Shown in pieces: positions 51,893 to 61,486 of a stretch of 64,000 bases of DNA (its first letter is position 1; every line of letters starts with the position of its first letter). The notes under the pieces were generated by a model. That model was not told the origin of the DNA. It made no database searches and saw only the letters and a program-made list of their open reading frames with translations. Source of the DNA: Phenylobacterium sp. (GTDB lineage: Bacteria; Pseudomonadota; Alphaproteobacteria; Caulobacterales; Caulobacteraceae); NCBI RefSeq assembly GCF_004297125.1, contig NZ_SCVD01000020.1, positions 186,001 through 250,000 on the forward strand. Reading direction: 5' to 3'. A program made the translations under genes and the position numbers.

Positions 51893-54316
51893 TCAGCCGG
51901 CCGTCCCCGCAGTCGCCGGGGGCTTGTAGGCCAGGAGCCGCAGGGCGTTCGCCACGACGAGCAGGGTCGAGCCCTCGTGGAAGACGACGGCGGCGCCGAT
52001 CTTGAGTCCGAACAGGGTGGCGGGAATCAGCAAGGCCACCATGCCGAGGCTCGCCCAGAGGTTCTGCCTGATGATGCGGCTCGTCTGCCGGCTCAGGCCC
52101 ACCGCGAACGGCAGATGCCGCAGGTCATCGGCCATGAGCGCGACATCGGCGGTTTCGAGGGCCACGTCGGATCCCGCCGCGCCCATGGCGATCCCGACGG
52201 TGGCGTTGGCCATGGCCGGCGCGTCGTTGACGCCGTCGCCGACCATCGCGACCAGGCCCTCCTTCTCGCGCATGGCCTTGATGAAGGCGACCTTGTCCTC
52301 CGGCATCAGGCCGCCGATGGCCTCGTCCAGGCCAAGCTTGGCCGCCACCGCGTCCGCGACGCCCTGGTTGTCGCCGGACAGCATCACGATCCGGCGCAGG
52401 CCGAGACCGCGCAGCCGCGCGATGACCTCCCCAGCGGCTTCACGGGGCGTATCGAGCAGGCCGAGGACGCCCAGATAGCGGTCACCCGATCGCACGACCA
52501 TGACCGTGCGGCCCTGCTTTTCGAGTCTGCCGGCCTCGGCGGCGATCTCCTCGGGAAGTCCGCCCCCCTCGAGCGCATCGAAGAGCTTCGGCTTGCCGAC
52601 GTGAACGTCTTTCCCGCCCACGCGCGCACGAACGCCCTGACCCGTCAGGCTCTCGACAGCTTCCGCCAACGGAAGGGGCGCATCGCCAAGACGCTCACGC
52701 GCCGCCGCAACGACGGCGGCCGCCAGGGGATGATCGCTCTGCGCCTCCACCGCGGCGGCGGCGCCCAGCAGCTCCGTCTCCGTGGCCCCGATCGCCGGGA
52801 CGACGTCGGTGACCTTGGGCTTGCCCTCGGTCAAGGTCCCGGTCTTGTCGAAGGCGAGGGCGGTGAGCGTGCCGAGGTTCTCCAGAGGGCCCCCGCCCTT
52901 GACCAGCACCCCGCCCCGGCCGGCCCGGGCGACCCCGCTGAGCACCGCGCTCGGCACGGAGATCGCCAGGGCGCAGGGGCTGGCCGCGACCAGCACCGCT
53001 ATGGCGCGGTAGAAGCTGACGCTGAACGGTTCGTCGAGCACGACAAAGGCCAGCATGAGGACGCCGACCAGGACAAGCACCGAGGGCACGAAGATGCGCT
53101 CGAAGCGGTCCGTGAACCGCTGGGTCGGCGATCGCTGGGCCTCGGCCTCGGCGACCATTCTCACGACGCGTGCGAGCGTGGACTCCGCAGCGCGGCGCGG
53201 CACCTTCACCTCGAGCGCGCCGGCCCCGTTGATGGTCCCGGCGAAGACCCGATGCTCCGGCGCCGCCCGGTCGAACTCGGCGTCCGCCGGCGCCGGTCGC
53301 TTGTCGACGGGCACGCTCTCACCGGTCACCGGAGCCTGGTTGACGCTGCTTTCGCCGGCCACCACCAGGCCATCGGCGGGCAGGCGCTCGTTCGGCCGGA
53401 CGAGGAGGATGTCGCCGAGCTGCAGTTCCGCGACCACGACGTCCTCGACCTGGCCGGCGCGCTTGCGGGTGGCGCGTTCGGGTGCGAGCTCCGCGAGGGC
53501 CTCGATCGCGCGTCGGGCGCGACCCATGGCGAAGTGCTCCAGGGCATGTCCGAGGCTGAACAGGACGAGCAGCAGCGCGCCCTCCGCCCATTGCCCCAGG
53601 GCGGCGGCCCCGGCCGCCGCCACCAGCATCAGCGTGTCGATCTCGAACCGGCGGCGGCGCAGGTTTCCGAGCGCTTCCCGGAGCGTGAAGAAGGCTCCGA
53701 AAACATAGGCCAGCCCGTAGAAGGTGAGGGACGGGACGCCCGGACCGCGCAGGGAGAGTCCCCAGCCGACAAGGAGCGCGACGCCGGCGAGCCCCGCGAA
53801 GGCCAGCTCGGTATGCTCTCCGAAGAACCCTCTCGGCTCATGCGGGTGGCCGTCGCGGGCCTTCTCTGGAGGAATCGCCTCCGCGCCGCGATCTATCAGC
53901 CTGCGCAGGGCGTCTTCGCTGACGACGTCCGCATCGAACTCCATCACGGCGAAGCCCGTGGGCGCGACTTCGGCGTAGAGCACGCCCGACGTGGCCCGCA
54001 GGCGCTCGGCCAAAATCCGCGCGGCCCGGGCATGCAGGGGCCCGGCGAGCCGCAAGGTCAGGTGCGCGTAGCGATCGCCGACGTCGGCGCCCTCGCGCCT
54101 GGCCATGGCCCGGACCTGCGACGGGGAAAGCTGCGCCGGATCGAAATGAATGCACAACTTGCCGCGGTCCGGTGACGGGCCGCGCTTGACGTGCGCCTCG
54201 GTGACGCCGCCACGCGCCTTGAGGTTGGCGATCGAGGCCTCGACGCAGCGGCCGCAGGCCCCGGCGTCCCGCGGCAGCAGGACGGGGATCTCGAGGCGGA
54301 GCTTTCCGTTGGCCAT
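51893..54316 (-). CDS. Heavy-metal P1B-type ATPase, P1B-4-like (Zn/Cd/Co)
   Basis: 807 residues. An N-terminal HMA-like region with GACGRCVEASIANLKARGG (CxxC), then membrane helices, actuator motif TGESVPVDK, the transmembrane SPC motif VAASPCALAIS, phosphorylation site DKTGTLTEG, GDGVNDAPAMA and the C-terminal helix HEGSTLLVVANALRLL. SPC plus HEGS is the pattern of the P1B-4 class (CzcP/CoaT), which exports zinc, cadmium or cobalt, rather than CPC of CopA or ZntA. It stands alone, followed by the czc genes 387 bases further. Start at ATG 54316. Confidence 0.93.
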   Translation of the reverse strand: MANGKLRLEIPVLLPRDAGACGRCVEASIANLKARGGVTEAHVKRGPSPDRGKLCIHFDPAQLSPSQVRAMARREGADVGDRYAHLTLRLAGPLHARAARILAERLRATSGVLYAEVAPTGFAVMEFDADVVSEDALRRLIDRGAEAIPPEKARDGHPHEPRGFFGEHTELAFAGLAGVALLVGWGLSLRGPGVPSLTFYGLAYVFGAFFTLREALGNLRRRRFEIDTLMLVAAAGAAALGQWAEGALLLVLFSLGHALEHFAMGRARRAIEALAELAPERATRKRAGQVEDVVVAELQLGDILLVRPNERLPADGLVVAGESSVNQAPVTGESVPVDKRPAPADAEFDRAAPEHRVFAGTINGAGALEVKVPRRAAESTLARVVRMVAEAEAQRSPTQRFTDRFERIFVPSVLVLVGVLMLAFVVLDEPFSVSFYRAIAVLVAASPCALAISVPSAVLSGVARAGRGGVLVKGGGPLENLGTLTALAFDKTGTLTEGKPKVTDVVPAIGATETELLGAAAAVEAQSDHPLAAAVVAAARERLGDAPLPLAEAVESLTGQGVRARVGGKDVHVGKPKLFDALEGGGLPEEIAAEAGRLEKQGRTVMVVRSGDRYLGVLGLLDTPREAAGEVIARLRGLGLRRIVMLSGDNQGVADAVAAKLGLDEAIGGLMPEDKVAFIKAMREKEGLVAMVGDGVNDAPAMANATVGIAMGAAGSDVALETADVALMADDLRHLPFAVGLSRQTSRIIRQNLWASLGMVALLIPATLFGLKIGAAVVFHEGSTLLVVANALRLLAYKPPATAGTAG

Positions 54317-54703
54317 GGCGGTTCCTTCGCGCGAATGCGACGGGGCGCGCTTGGGCGACGCCCATGCGGGCAAAGGCTTCGGTCCCCGCCAATGTCCGGT
54401 ACAGCCGTTCGACGAGGGTCGCCACCGCCGCGCCCGGCGCCCAGGCAGGGACAACGCCTGCGCCGGGCCGCAGCGGGGACGCGCGTCCGACGCCCCGCCA
54501 CGCCGGACGCAGGGGTCATCCTGCCTCTCCCACGGGGCGGACGGAGCCGCAAACCCGGCGTCGCCGCCTAGGGTCCCCGGGGGCGTTGCGCTGGTGGCGG
54601 CCGCGCCGGGAGGTGATCGGCGAGGTCACCGCGCCCCGCCGGCGTCACCCACGGATCGCCGCCGTCGCGAGGCGACGCCGCCCGCTTGGCGGGGTCGCCA
54701 TCC
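54317..54703. other. Non-coding stretch without a recognisable gene
   Basis: About 390 bases between the P-type ATPase start and the czcA stop. Minus-strand frames here (for example LVERLYRTLAGTEAFARMGV, in phase with nothing else) do not show clear coding features. It may hold the promoter of the ATPase. Confidence 0.45.
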
Positions 54704-57700
54704 TCATGCCGGCGCCCCCACGTCCCGCGCCAGACGCCGACGCGCGAGCACGCGTCCGGCGAAGGCCGGCAGGACCACCAGGGTGAGCACGGTCGCGGTC
54801 AGCAGCCCGCCGATCACCACCGTGGCCAGGGGCTTCTGCACCTCGGCGCCCGCGCCCTGGGCGATGGCCATGGGCATGAAGCCGAGGATCGCCACGAGGG
54901 CGGTGGTCAGGACCGCCCGCAGCCGCCGCATCGCCCCGTCGAGCGCCGCCGCATCGGGTGCCAGCCCCGCGTCGAGCCGCTCGCGGATCGCCTGCATCAG
55001 CACCAGGCCGTTGAGCGTCGCCACGCCGGAGACCGCGATGAACCCCACCGCGGTCGAGACCGAGAACGGCATGCCGCGCAGCAGCAGGGCGAAGGCGCCC
55101 CCGATGAGGGCCAGGGGTACGCAGGCGAACACCAGGGCCGCCTGCGCCGCCGAGCCGAGGGCGAAGTAGAGCAGGACCGCGATCAGCACGAAGACCACGG
55201 GCACGACGATCGCCAGCCGCGCCTCGGCCCGCTGCAGGTTCTCGAACTGGCCGCCCCAGTCGAGCCACGCCCCGGGCGGCGGCCTCACCTGCGCCGCCAC
55301 GGCGGCCTGGGCGTCGGTGACGAAGCCGCCGAGGTCGCGGCCGCGCACGTTGGCCTGGACGACGATGCGGCGCTTGCCGTTCTCCCGGCTGATCTGGTTG
55401 GGCCCCTCGCCCTCGCGGAAGCGGACGACCGAGCCCAGGGGCACGAAGCTCGCCCCGTCGTTCACCGCCAGCGGCGTCTGGGCCACGGCCGCCAGGTCGT
55501 TGCGGGCCGCGTCCGGCAGGCGCACGACCACGGCGAACCGCCGATCGCCCTCGAACACGCGGCCGGCCTCGCGCCCGGCCAGCGCGATCTGCACCGCATC
55601 GGCCGCGTCGGCGGCATGCAGCCCGTAGAGGGCCGCGGCCGCCCGGTCGACCTCGGCGGTGACCATGGGCAGGCCCGAGACCTGCTCGACCCGCACGTCG
55701 GCCGCGCCGCGCGTCCTGCGCAGCACCGCGGCGATCTCGTTCGCCGTGCGCTCCATGGCCGCGAAGTCGTCGCCGTAGACCTTGACCGCCACGTCCGAGC
55801 GGACGCCGGAGATCAGCTCGTTGAACCGCATCTGGATCGGCTGGGTGACCTCGTAGGCGTTGCCGATCTGAGTCCCGGCGACCTTCTCGATCTTCTCCAC
55901 CACCTCGGCCTTAGAGAGGCTGCGGTCCGGCCAGTCCTTCTCCGCCTTCAGCACCACGAAGTTGTCGGTGATGCTGGGCGGCATGGGGTCGGTGGAGACC
56001 TCGGCGGTCCCGGTCTTGGAGAACACGAAGGCCACCTCCGGGACGGTGAGCAGGGCCTTCTCGAGCCGCCGCTGCATCTCGACGGATTGCTCCAGCGAGG
56101 CGCTCGGCACGCGCAGCGCCTGCAGGAGGACATCCTTCTCGTCGAGGGTCGGGATGAACTCCCGCCCAAGCGTGAGGAAGGCGACGAAGCCCAGGAGGAC
56201 GGCGACGCCGGCGCCCACCCCCACCTGCCGGGGCCGCGCGATGGCCCAGCGGGTGGCCGGCGCCACCCAGCGCCGGGCCAGGACCTCGGCCTTGGTCTCG
56301 TGGGCCTTGGCCGGCGGCTTCACCCAGAGCGCGGTCATGGCCGGCACGAAGGTGAAGGTCAGGACGAAGGCGCCGGCCAGGGCCAGCATGACCGTGGCGG
56401 CCATCGGCTGGAACATCTTGCCCTCGATGCCCTCCAGGGCCAGCAGCGGCGCATAGACCAGCAGGATGATCGCCTGGCCGAAGGCGGCGGGCCGGACCAT
56501 CTGCCTGGCGGCCGCCACCGCCTCCTCCAGGCGCTCGGCCACGGTCAGGTCGCGGCCCGCCGCCTCACGGCGCAGGCCCATGCGGGTGAGGGTGTTCTCG
56601 ACCACCACCACCGCGCCGTCGACCAGCAGGCCGAAGTCGAGGGCCCCCAAGCTCATCAGGTTCCCGCTCACCCCGAAGCGGTTCATCCCGATGACGCCCA
56701 TCAGGAAGGCCAGGGGAATGACCAGGGCGGTGATCACCGCGGCGCGGACGTTGCCGAGCAGGACGAACAGCACGGCGATGACCAGGAGCGCGCCCTCGGC
56801 CAGGTTCTTCTGGACGGTGCGGATGGTGCGGTCGACGAGGTCGGTGCGGTTCAGCACCTCCTTCACCGCCACGCCGGGCGGCAGCGACGGGGCGATGGCC
56901 TTGAGGCGCTCGCTCACCGCGTGCGCCACGGTCCGGCTGTTTTCGCCGGCCAGCATCAGGGCGGTGCCGATGACCACCTCCTCGCCGTTCTCCTGAGCGG
57001 CGCCCAGGCGGACCGCCTGGCCGAGCTCGACCTGGGCGACGTCGGAGACCCGCACCACAAGCCCGCCGCGGTTGGTGACGGGGGCGGACGCCAGGTCCGC
57101 CAGCGAGGTCACCCGGGCGTCGGCGCGGACCACGAAGGCCTCGCCGCCGCGGGAGATGTAGCCGGCGCCCGCGACGGTGTTGGCGTGCTCGACGGCCTCC
57201 ACCAGCTCGTTGAGGCCGACGCCGTAGGCCGCCAGCCGCGCCGGGTCCGGGCGGACGGCGTACTCCTTCACATAGCCGCCGATGGTGTCGATGCCGGCCA
57301 CCCCCGCCGTGGTCCGCAGTTGCGGGGTGACGATCCAGTCCTGAACGGTGCGCAGGTAGGTGGCCTTCTGGCGCTCGGTGACCAGCCGCTCGCCCTCTGG
57401 GGTCAGGTAGGAGCCGTCCGGCTGCGGGCCGGGGACGCCGGCCCGGGCGGCCTTCACCGGCCGGAACTCCACCGTCCACATCAGCACCTCGCCCAGCCCC
57501 GTGGTGATCGGGGCCAGCTCCGGCTTGGCGTCGGCGGGCAGCTCCTCGCGAACCGCCTCGACCCGCTCGTTCACCTGCTGGCGGGCGAAGTAGATGTCCG
57601 TGGAGTCCTTGAACACCGCGGTGATCTGGCTGAAGCCGTTGCGCGAGATCGAGCGCGTCTCGAGGAGCCCCGGGATCCCGCCCAGGGCCGTCTCCACCGG

Positions 57701-57901
57701 GAAGGTCACCCGCTGCTCGATCTCCTCCGGCGACAGGGCCGGGGCGATGGTGGTGACCTGCACCTGCTTGTTGGTGATGTCCGGCACCGCGTCGATGGGC
57801 AGCCGGAACAGCTCGGAGACGCCGACGGCGGCCACCAGCAGGGTGACGAGCACGACGGCGATGCGATGGCGCACCGAGAGCGCCACGAGTTTGCTGAGCA
57901 T
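54704..57901 (-). CDS. czcA: Heavy-metal efflux RND pump, CzcA family
   Basis: 1065 residues. Membrane start MLSKLVALSVRHRIAVVLVTLLVAAVGVSELFRLPIDAVPDITNKQVQV (typical of the HME-RND class), periplasmic loops with EFRPV and PQISREN, and the charged helix 4 segment ALDFGLLVDGAVVVVENTLTRM whose acidic residues form the proton path. Exports Zn, Cd or Co (or Cu/Ag in CusA relatives); metal choice cannot be fixed by eye. Start ATG 57901 is 5 bases after the czcB stop; the frame upstream to 58978 is antisense noise. Confidence 0.95.
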   Translation of the reverse strand: MLSKLVALSVRHRIAVVLVTLLVAAVGVSELFRLPIDAVPDITNKQVQVTTIAPALSPEEIEQRVTFPVETALGGIPGLLETRSISRNGFSQITAVFKDSTDIYFARQQVNERVEAVREELPADAKPELAPITTGLGEVLMWTVEFRPVKAARAGVPGPQPDGSYLTPEGERLVTERQKATYLRTVQDWIVTPQLRTTAGVAGIDTIGGYVKEYAVRPDPARLAAYGVGLNELVEAVEHANTVAGAGYISRGGEAFVVRADARVTSLADLASAPVTNRGGLVVRVSDVAQVELGQAVRLGAAQENGEEVVIGTALMLAGENSRTVAHAVSERLKAIAPSLPPGVAVKEVLNRTDLVDRTIRTVQKNLAEGALLVIAVLFVLLGNVRAAVITALVIPLAFLMGVIGMNRFGVSGNLMSLGALDFGLLVDGAVVVVENTLTRMGLRREAAGRDLTVAERLEEAVAAARQMVRPAAFGQAIILLVYAPLLALEGIEGKMFQPMAATVMLALAGAFVLTFTFVPAMTALWVKPPAKAHETKAEVLARRWVAPATRWAIARPRQVGVGAGVAVLLGFVAFLTLGREFIPTLDEKDVLLQALRVPSASLEQSVEMQRRLEKALLTVPEVAFVFSKTGTAEVSTDPMPPSITDNFVVLKAEKDWPDRSLSKAEVVEKIEKVAGTQIGNAYEVTQPIQMRFNELISGVRSDVAVKVYGDDFAAMERTANEIAAVLRRTRGAADVRVEQVSGLPMVTAEVDRAAAALYGLHAADAADAVQIALAGREAGRVFEGDRRFAVVVRLPDAARNDLAAVAQTPLAVNDGASFVPLGSVVRFREGEGPNQISRENGKRRIVVQANVRGRDLGGFVTDAQAAVAAQVRPPPGAWLDWGGQFENLQRAEARLAIVVPVVFVLIAVLLYFALGSAAQAALVFACVPLALIGGAFALLLRGMPFSVSTAVGFIAVSGVATLNGLVLMQAIRERLDAGLAPDAAALDGAMRRLRAVLTTALVAILGFMPMAIAQGAGAEVQKPLATVVIGGLLTATVLTLVVLPAFAGRVLARRRLARDVGAPA

Positions 57902-57906
57902 GGCGG

Positions 57907-59055
57907 TCAGTCCTCGTGCTCGGCTTCGCCCTTGGAGAGCTCGGCCTTGAGGACGAAGGCGCCGCGGCCGGCGATGCGCTCGCCGCCCTTCAGCCCGCCG
58001 ACGATCTGGGTGAAGCCCGCGCCGAACCGCCCCGGCGTCACCGGTTGCGCCCGGAAGCCGCCCGCCTCGGCGATGAACACCACCGGCCGGCCGGCCAGGG
58101 TCTGCACGGCCTCGGCCGGGACGGTGGGGTAGCCGCCGGCCTCGGTGGCGACGGCGGCGCTGACCGCCGCCCCGGGCGTGAGGCGCCCGCCGCTCGGGCG
58201 GGCGCGCACCATGGCCGCCCCGGTGGCGCCCTGCGCCATGGGCGCCACGCCCACGATCACCGCATCGGCCTCGGACCCGTCGGGCCCGATCACCCTGAGC
58301 GGCGCGCCCACCTTGAGCTTCGCGGCCGCTTCGGGCGGCGCGTGGAACACCACCTCGACCAGGGCCGGATCGGCCACCTCGGCGACGGGGCCGCCCTGGG
58401 CGACGAAGCCGCCCGGAGCCACCTGCAGGCCGGTCACCACCCCGCCGATGGGGCTGCGGACCACGATCTCGCCGGAGGCGCCCGGCGCCCCGGCGGCCGC
58501 GGCCTTGGCCCGCGAGGCGACGGCCTCGGCGCTGGCGCGCGCCGCCGCCGCCCGCGCGGCCTCGAAGTCCTGGCGCGCGGTGACCCCGGCCTTGAAGAGG
58601 CGCTCCTCGCGCGCCAGGGCGGCCCGCGCCGCCTCGGCCTCGGCGCCGGAGGCGATCGACTCGGCGCGGATAGCCGCGCCGTCGGCGCTGCGGATGACCA
58701 CGAGGCCCGCGCCGGGCTCCACGCTGGCGCCCGGCGAGATCAGCAGGCGCACAATCGAGCCGGATACCGGCGCGGCGACGGCGGCCCGCGCGCTCGGCGC
58801 GGCCTCGACCCGGCCGGTCAGCCGCAGGTCCCCGGCGCCGCCGTGGGCCACGGTGACCACGGCGATCCCGGCGGCGCTCGCCTGCTGCGGCGTCAGCTTC
58901 ACCACGTCGCCGCCGCCCTCGGCGTGCTCTTCGCCATGTTCGGCTTCGGCCTCGGCGGCCGGCGGCCGGTCGGTCCATTTGGCGAGGCCGAAGCCCGCGC
59001 CCAGGGCGACCGCCACGGCCGCGGCGGTCAGGAGGGTTCTCTTGTCCAGGGACAT
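57907..59055 (-). CDS. czcB: RND membrane fusion protein, CzcB family
   Basis: 382 residues. N-terminal membrane anchor TLLTAAAVAVALGAGFGLAKW, a His/Glu-rich metal-binding stretch (EAEAEHGEEHAEGGGDVVKL), lipoyl-like and beta-barrel domains with GRVEAAPSARAAVAAPVSGSIVRLLISPGASVEPGAGLVVI and GEIVVRSPIGGVVTGLQVAPGGFVAQGGPVAEVADP. It bridges CzcA and CzcC. One base separates it from czcC. Confidence 0.93.
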   Translation of the reverse strand: MSLDKRTLLTAAAVAVALGAGFGLAKWTDRPPAAEAEAEHGEEHAEGGGDVVKLTPQQASAAGIAVVTVAHGGAGDLRLTGRVEAAPSARAAVAAPVSGSIVRLLISPGASVEPGAGLVVIRSADGAAIRAESIASGAEAEAARAALAREERLFKAGVTARQDFEAARAAAARASAEAVASRAKAAAAGAPGASGEIVVRSPIGGVVTGLQVAPGGFVAQGGPVAEVADPALVEVVFHAPPEAAAKLKVGAPLRVIGPDGSEADAVIVGVAPMAQGATGAAMVRARPSGGRLTPGAAVSAAVATEAGGYPTVPAEAVQTLAGRPVVFIAEAGGFRAQPVTPGRFGAGFTQIVGGLKGGERIAGRGAFVLKAELSKGEAEHED

Positions 59056-59056
59056 C

Positions 59057-60295
59057 TCAGGCTCCGAAAGGGGTGCGCCCGGTCAGCCGGGCGATCTCGG
59101 CTTCGGCGCGGACGCGCGCCAGCCGGGCGTCGAGGGTGCGGACCCGGGCGGCGGCCAGGGCGCGTCGCGCGCTCGACAGTTCAAGCAGGGGCAGGCGACC
59201 GGCCTCGTAGCCGAGGCGCGCCAGCCGATAGGCCTCGGCGGCGGCCGCCTCGCCGGCGCTCGCCGCCTCGACCCGGGCGGCGGCGCTGCGCGCCTGCGCC
59301 TGGGCCGCGCGCAGGTCCGCCACGGCGTCGAACTCGGCCTGCCGCAGGCGCGCCTCGGCGCCTGACAGCTCTGCGCGGGCCGCCTGCGTGGACCCGCGGT
59401 TGCGGTTGAAGAGCGGCAGCGGCGTGGAGATCCCGGCCACGAAGGCGGTGGCGTCGTCGCCCGCCAGCCGCCGCACGCCCGCCGAGACGGTGACGTCCGG
59501 GACGGCCTGGCGCGCCTCCACCCGGACCCGGGCGGCCGCGGCGTCTCGCGCCGCGCGCGCCGCCGTCACCCCGGGCGCGGGCGCCTCACCGCCGGCCGGC
59601 GTAGTCGCGGCCCGCGTCAGCAGGCTCTCCGAGACCGCGTCGAAGGCCACCGGCGAGCCGACCTGGGCCGACAGTTTCGCGAAGGCCGTGTCCCGCGCGG
59701 CGAGCGCCTCGTCGCGTTCGGCGCGGGCCGCGTCGCGTTCGGCGGCGGCCTGCAGCGCCCGAAGCTCCGCCTCGCGGCCGGCGTCCACCAGCTGCCGGGC
59801 GGCGCGCGCGTCCGCCTCGGCCGCCTGCAGCGCCTCGTCGGCCTGGCCGAGCTTGGCCGCGGCGGCCTCCGCCTCGGCGTAGGCCACGGCGAGCTGGGCC
59901 GCGAACTCGGTGTTGGCGAGATCGGCGCCCGCGCGCGCCGCCAGCACGCCGCTGCGGCCGGCCAGCACGCGGGCCTGGCGCTTGCCGCCGAGTTCCAGGG
60001 TCTGCGACAGCGACGCCGTGGTTTCGGCGAAGTCCAGCCCGCCATAGGGCCCCGAGCCCGAGACGTTCTCGACCTCGACGCCGAGGACGGGGTTCGGCCG
60101 GGCGCCGGCCTGGCGGGCGAGACCCTCGGCCTGGGCGACCTGGGCGGCGGTTTCGGCGAGGCGCGGCGCATTCGCCCGCGCCTGGGCGAGCAGGTCCGCG
60201 TACGGCGGCGCGGGTTCGGCCCAGGCGGCGGACGCGCCGAAGGCCGCGAGCAGGAGCAGCGCCGCGCGGGGCGGGCTGCGGAAAGTCGGAAGCAT
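59057..60295 (-). CDS. czcC: Outer membrane channel of heavy-metal efflux, CzcC/TolC family
   Basis: 412 residues from ATG 60295. Signal peptide (RAALLLLAAFGASAAWAEP), then the repeated alpha-helical pattern of TolC proteins: NPVLGVEVENVSGSGPYGG, AELSGAEARLRQAEFDAVADLRAAQAQARSAAARVEAA and a second repeat half, ending with RALAAARVRTLDARLARVRAEAEIARLTGR. The channel completes CzcCBA. Gene order czcC-czcB-czcA on the minus strand is the usual one. Confidence 0.93.
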   Translation of the reverse strand: MLPTFRSPPRAALLLLAAFGASAAWAEPAPPYADLLAQARANAPRLAETAAQVAQAEGLARQAGARPNPVLGVEVENVSGSGPYGGLDFAETTASLSQTLELGGKRQARVLAGRSGVLAARAGADLANTEFAAQLAVAYAEAEAAAAKLGQADEALQAAEADARAARQLVDAGREAELRALQAAAERDAARAERDEALAARDTAFAKLSAQVGSPVAFDAVSESLLTRAATTPAGGEAPAPGVTAARAARDAAAARVRVEARQAVPDVTVSAGVRRLAGDDATAFVAGISTPLPLFNRNRGSTQAARAELSGAEARLRQAEFDAVADLRAAQAQARSAAARVEAASAGEAAAAEAYRLARLGYEAGRLPLLELSSARRALAAARVRTLDARLARVRAEAEIARLTGRTPFGA

Positions 60296-60347
60296 GATAT
60301 CCCTCGTGAGCGTGACGGATGGGGCGCGCGCGGTGGCGTGCGATCCG

Positions 60348-60731
60348 TCAGGCTCGGGGCGGTCGCTTGAGCCCGTAGGTCGGCTCGGAGGTTGGCGGGC
60401 GCCCCGTCGCCAGGGCGTTGTCGGCGGCCGCGAGGCGCACCGGCCGCTCGGCGGCGACGCCCACGGCGGCGACGTACGGGGTCGGATGGTGGCAATGGCC
60501 GTGCAGGCAGACGCCCTTGTCCTCTGGGGACGGCGCGCCGCCGTCAGGGTGCGACACGAGGTCGGCGCCCGCATCCGCAGTGGGCGTCAGCATCGCCAGC
60601 GTCGCGCTCAGGCTGTCCTCGTCACGGCAGAGCAAGCCGTCCAGCGCCGGCCCGAAGGTCAGCAGGGTCAGCACGAGCGCGGCCAGCGTCATGCCGACCT
60701 TCCGCCACCAGGATGAGCCCAGAACCATCAC
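60348..60731 (-). CDS. Small periplasmic CzcI-like protein
   Basis: 127 residues. Hydrophobic N-terminus (VGMTLAALVLTLLTFGPALDGLLC), then Ser/Asp-rich linker and the metal-ligand segment KGVCLHGHCHHPTPYVAAVGV. Small His-containing proteins precede czcC in many Proteobacteria (CzcI). The gene lies between the CDF gene and czcC, reading the same way; 4 bases separate it from the CDF gene stop and 52 bases from czcC. Confidence 0.7.
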   Translation of the reverse strand: MMVLGSSWWRKVGMTLAALVLTLLTFGPALDGLLCRDEDSLSATLAMLTPTADAGADLVSHPDGGAPSPEDKGVCLHGHCHHPTPYVAAVGVAAERPVRLAAADNALATGRPPTSEPTYGLKRPPRA

Positions 60732-60735
60732 GCGG

Positions 60736-61431
60736 CTATACCGGCGCAGCCGGCCGACGGGAATGCGTTACAAAATCCGCTTCGGCCAGGGCCGCCCGGC
60801 GTTCGTCGCGCGCCTGCACCGCGATCTGCCAAGCCGAGCGCAGGAACACCGCGGCCAGCAGCACGCCCACGGCCAGGTCCGGCCAGCGCGACCCGGTCAC
60901 CGTCACGGCGACGCCGGTCGCGGCGACGGCCAGGCACTGGATCAGATCGTTACGCGTGCAGAGCCACACGGACCGCACGTTGGCGTCGCCCTCGCGGAAA
61001 CGCACCAGCAGCAGCGCAGCCATCAGGTTTGCCGCGGCCCCGAACAGCCCGAGGCCGGAGATGGCGGTCCCTTCGGGTGCGGCGCCGGACAGGGCCCGCC
61101 ATAGGGCTAGGCCGAGGATGCCGAGCGCCATCAGGGCGAGGCTTGCGCTCTTGAAGAAGGCAGCCCCAGAACGGACATCCACGCTTTTGCCGATCACCCA
61201 CAGGCTGAGGGCGTAGGTGGCGGCGTCGGCCGCGAAGTCGAGGGTATTGGCGGCCAAGGCCGCCGAGTTGGCGAGCCAACTCCCCACCGCCACAACCCCG
61301 AACCCCAGGACGTTGATTGCGATGACCGCCCTCAGCGCGCGGCGGTAGGCCGGCGAAGCGCCGTCGAAGGCCACATTGCTTCCGCAGCATCCATGGACGG
61401 GGGTCGTGTCGGAGGTGGAACAATTCGACAT
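60736..61431 (-). CDS. Cation diffusion facilitator family transporter
   Basis: 231 residues from ATG 61431 (ATG 61443, four residues longer, is an alternative). N-terminal Cys-rich start MSNCSTSDTTPVHGCCGSNVAF could bind metal. Transmembrane helices with the acidic pattern LAANTLDFAADAATYALSLWVIG and RNDLIQCLAVAATGVAVTV place it in the CDF family, but the protein lacks the long cytoplasmic tail. Exports divalent metal, probably Zn or Cd. Divergent from the MerR gene with a perfect dyad just upstream, so likely activated by it. Confidence 0.88.
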   Translation of the reverse strand: MSNCSTSDTTPVHGCCGSNVAFDGASPAYRRALRAVIAINVLGFGVVAVGSWLANSAALAANTLDFAADAATYALSLWVIGKSVDVRSGAAFFKSASLALMALGILGLALWRALSGAAPEGTAISGLGLFGAAANLMAALLLVRFREGDANVRSVWLCTRNDLIQCLAVAATGVAVTVTGSRWPDLAVGVLLAAVFLRSAWQIAVQARDERRAALAEADFVTHSRRPAAPV

Positions 61432-61447
61432 GACGCCATTCATGCAT

Positions 61448-61464
61448 CCTCTAGCCACTAGAGG
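61448..61464. promoter_or_regulatory. MerR-type operator between the CDF and merR-like genes
   Basis: Perfect dyad CCTCTAG-CCA-CTAGAGG. On the minus strand it lies between a TTGCTC (-35, 61466-61471) and CATGAA (-10, 61441-61446), about 19 bases apart, the layout of MerR-activated promoters. The transcription start would then fall at or just before ATG 61431. Confidence 0.7.
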
Positions 61465-61486
61465 AGCAAGGCCCTATTTTCGCCCG

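Noticed and set aside
54686..58132. 1148-codon plus-strand frame antisense to czcA
   Set aside because: No domain, composition of His/Arg/Asp/Gln repeats typical of antisense translation in GC-rich DNA.
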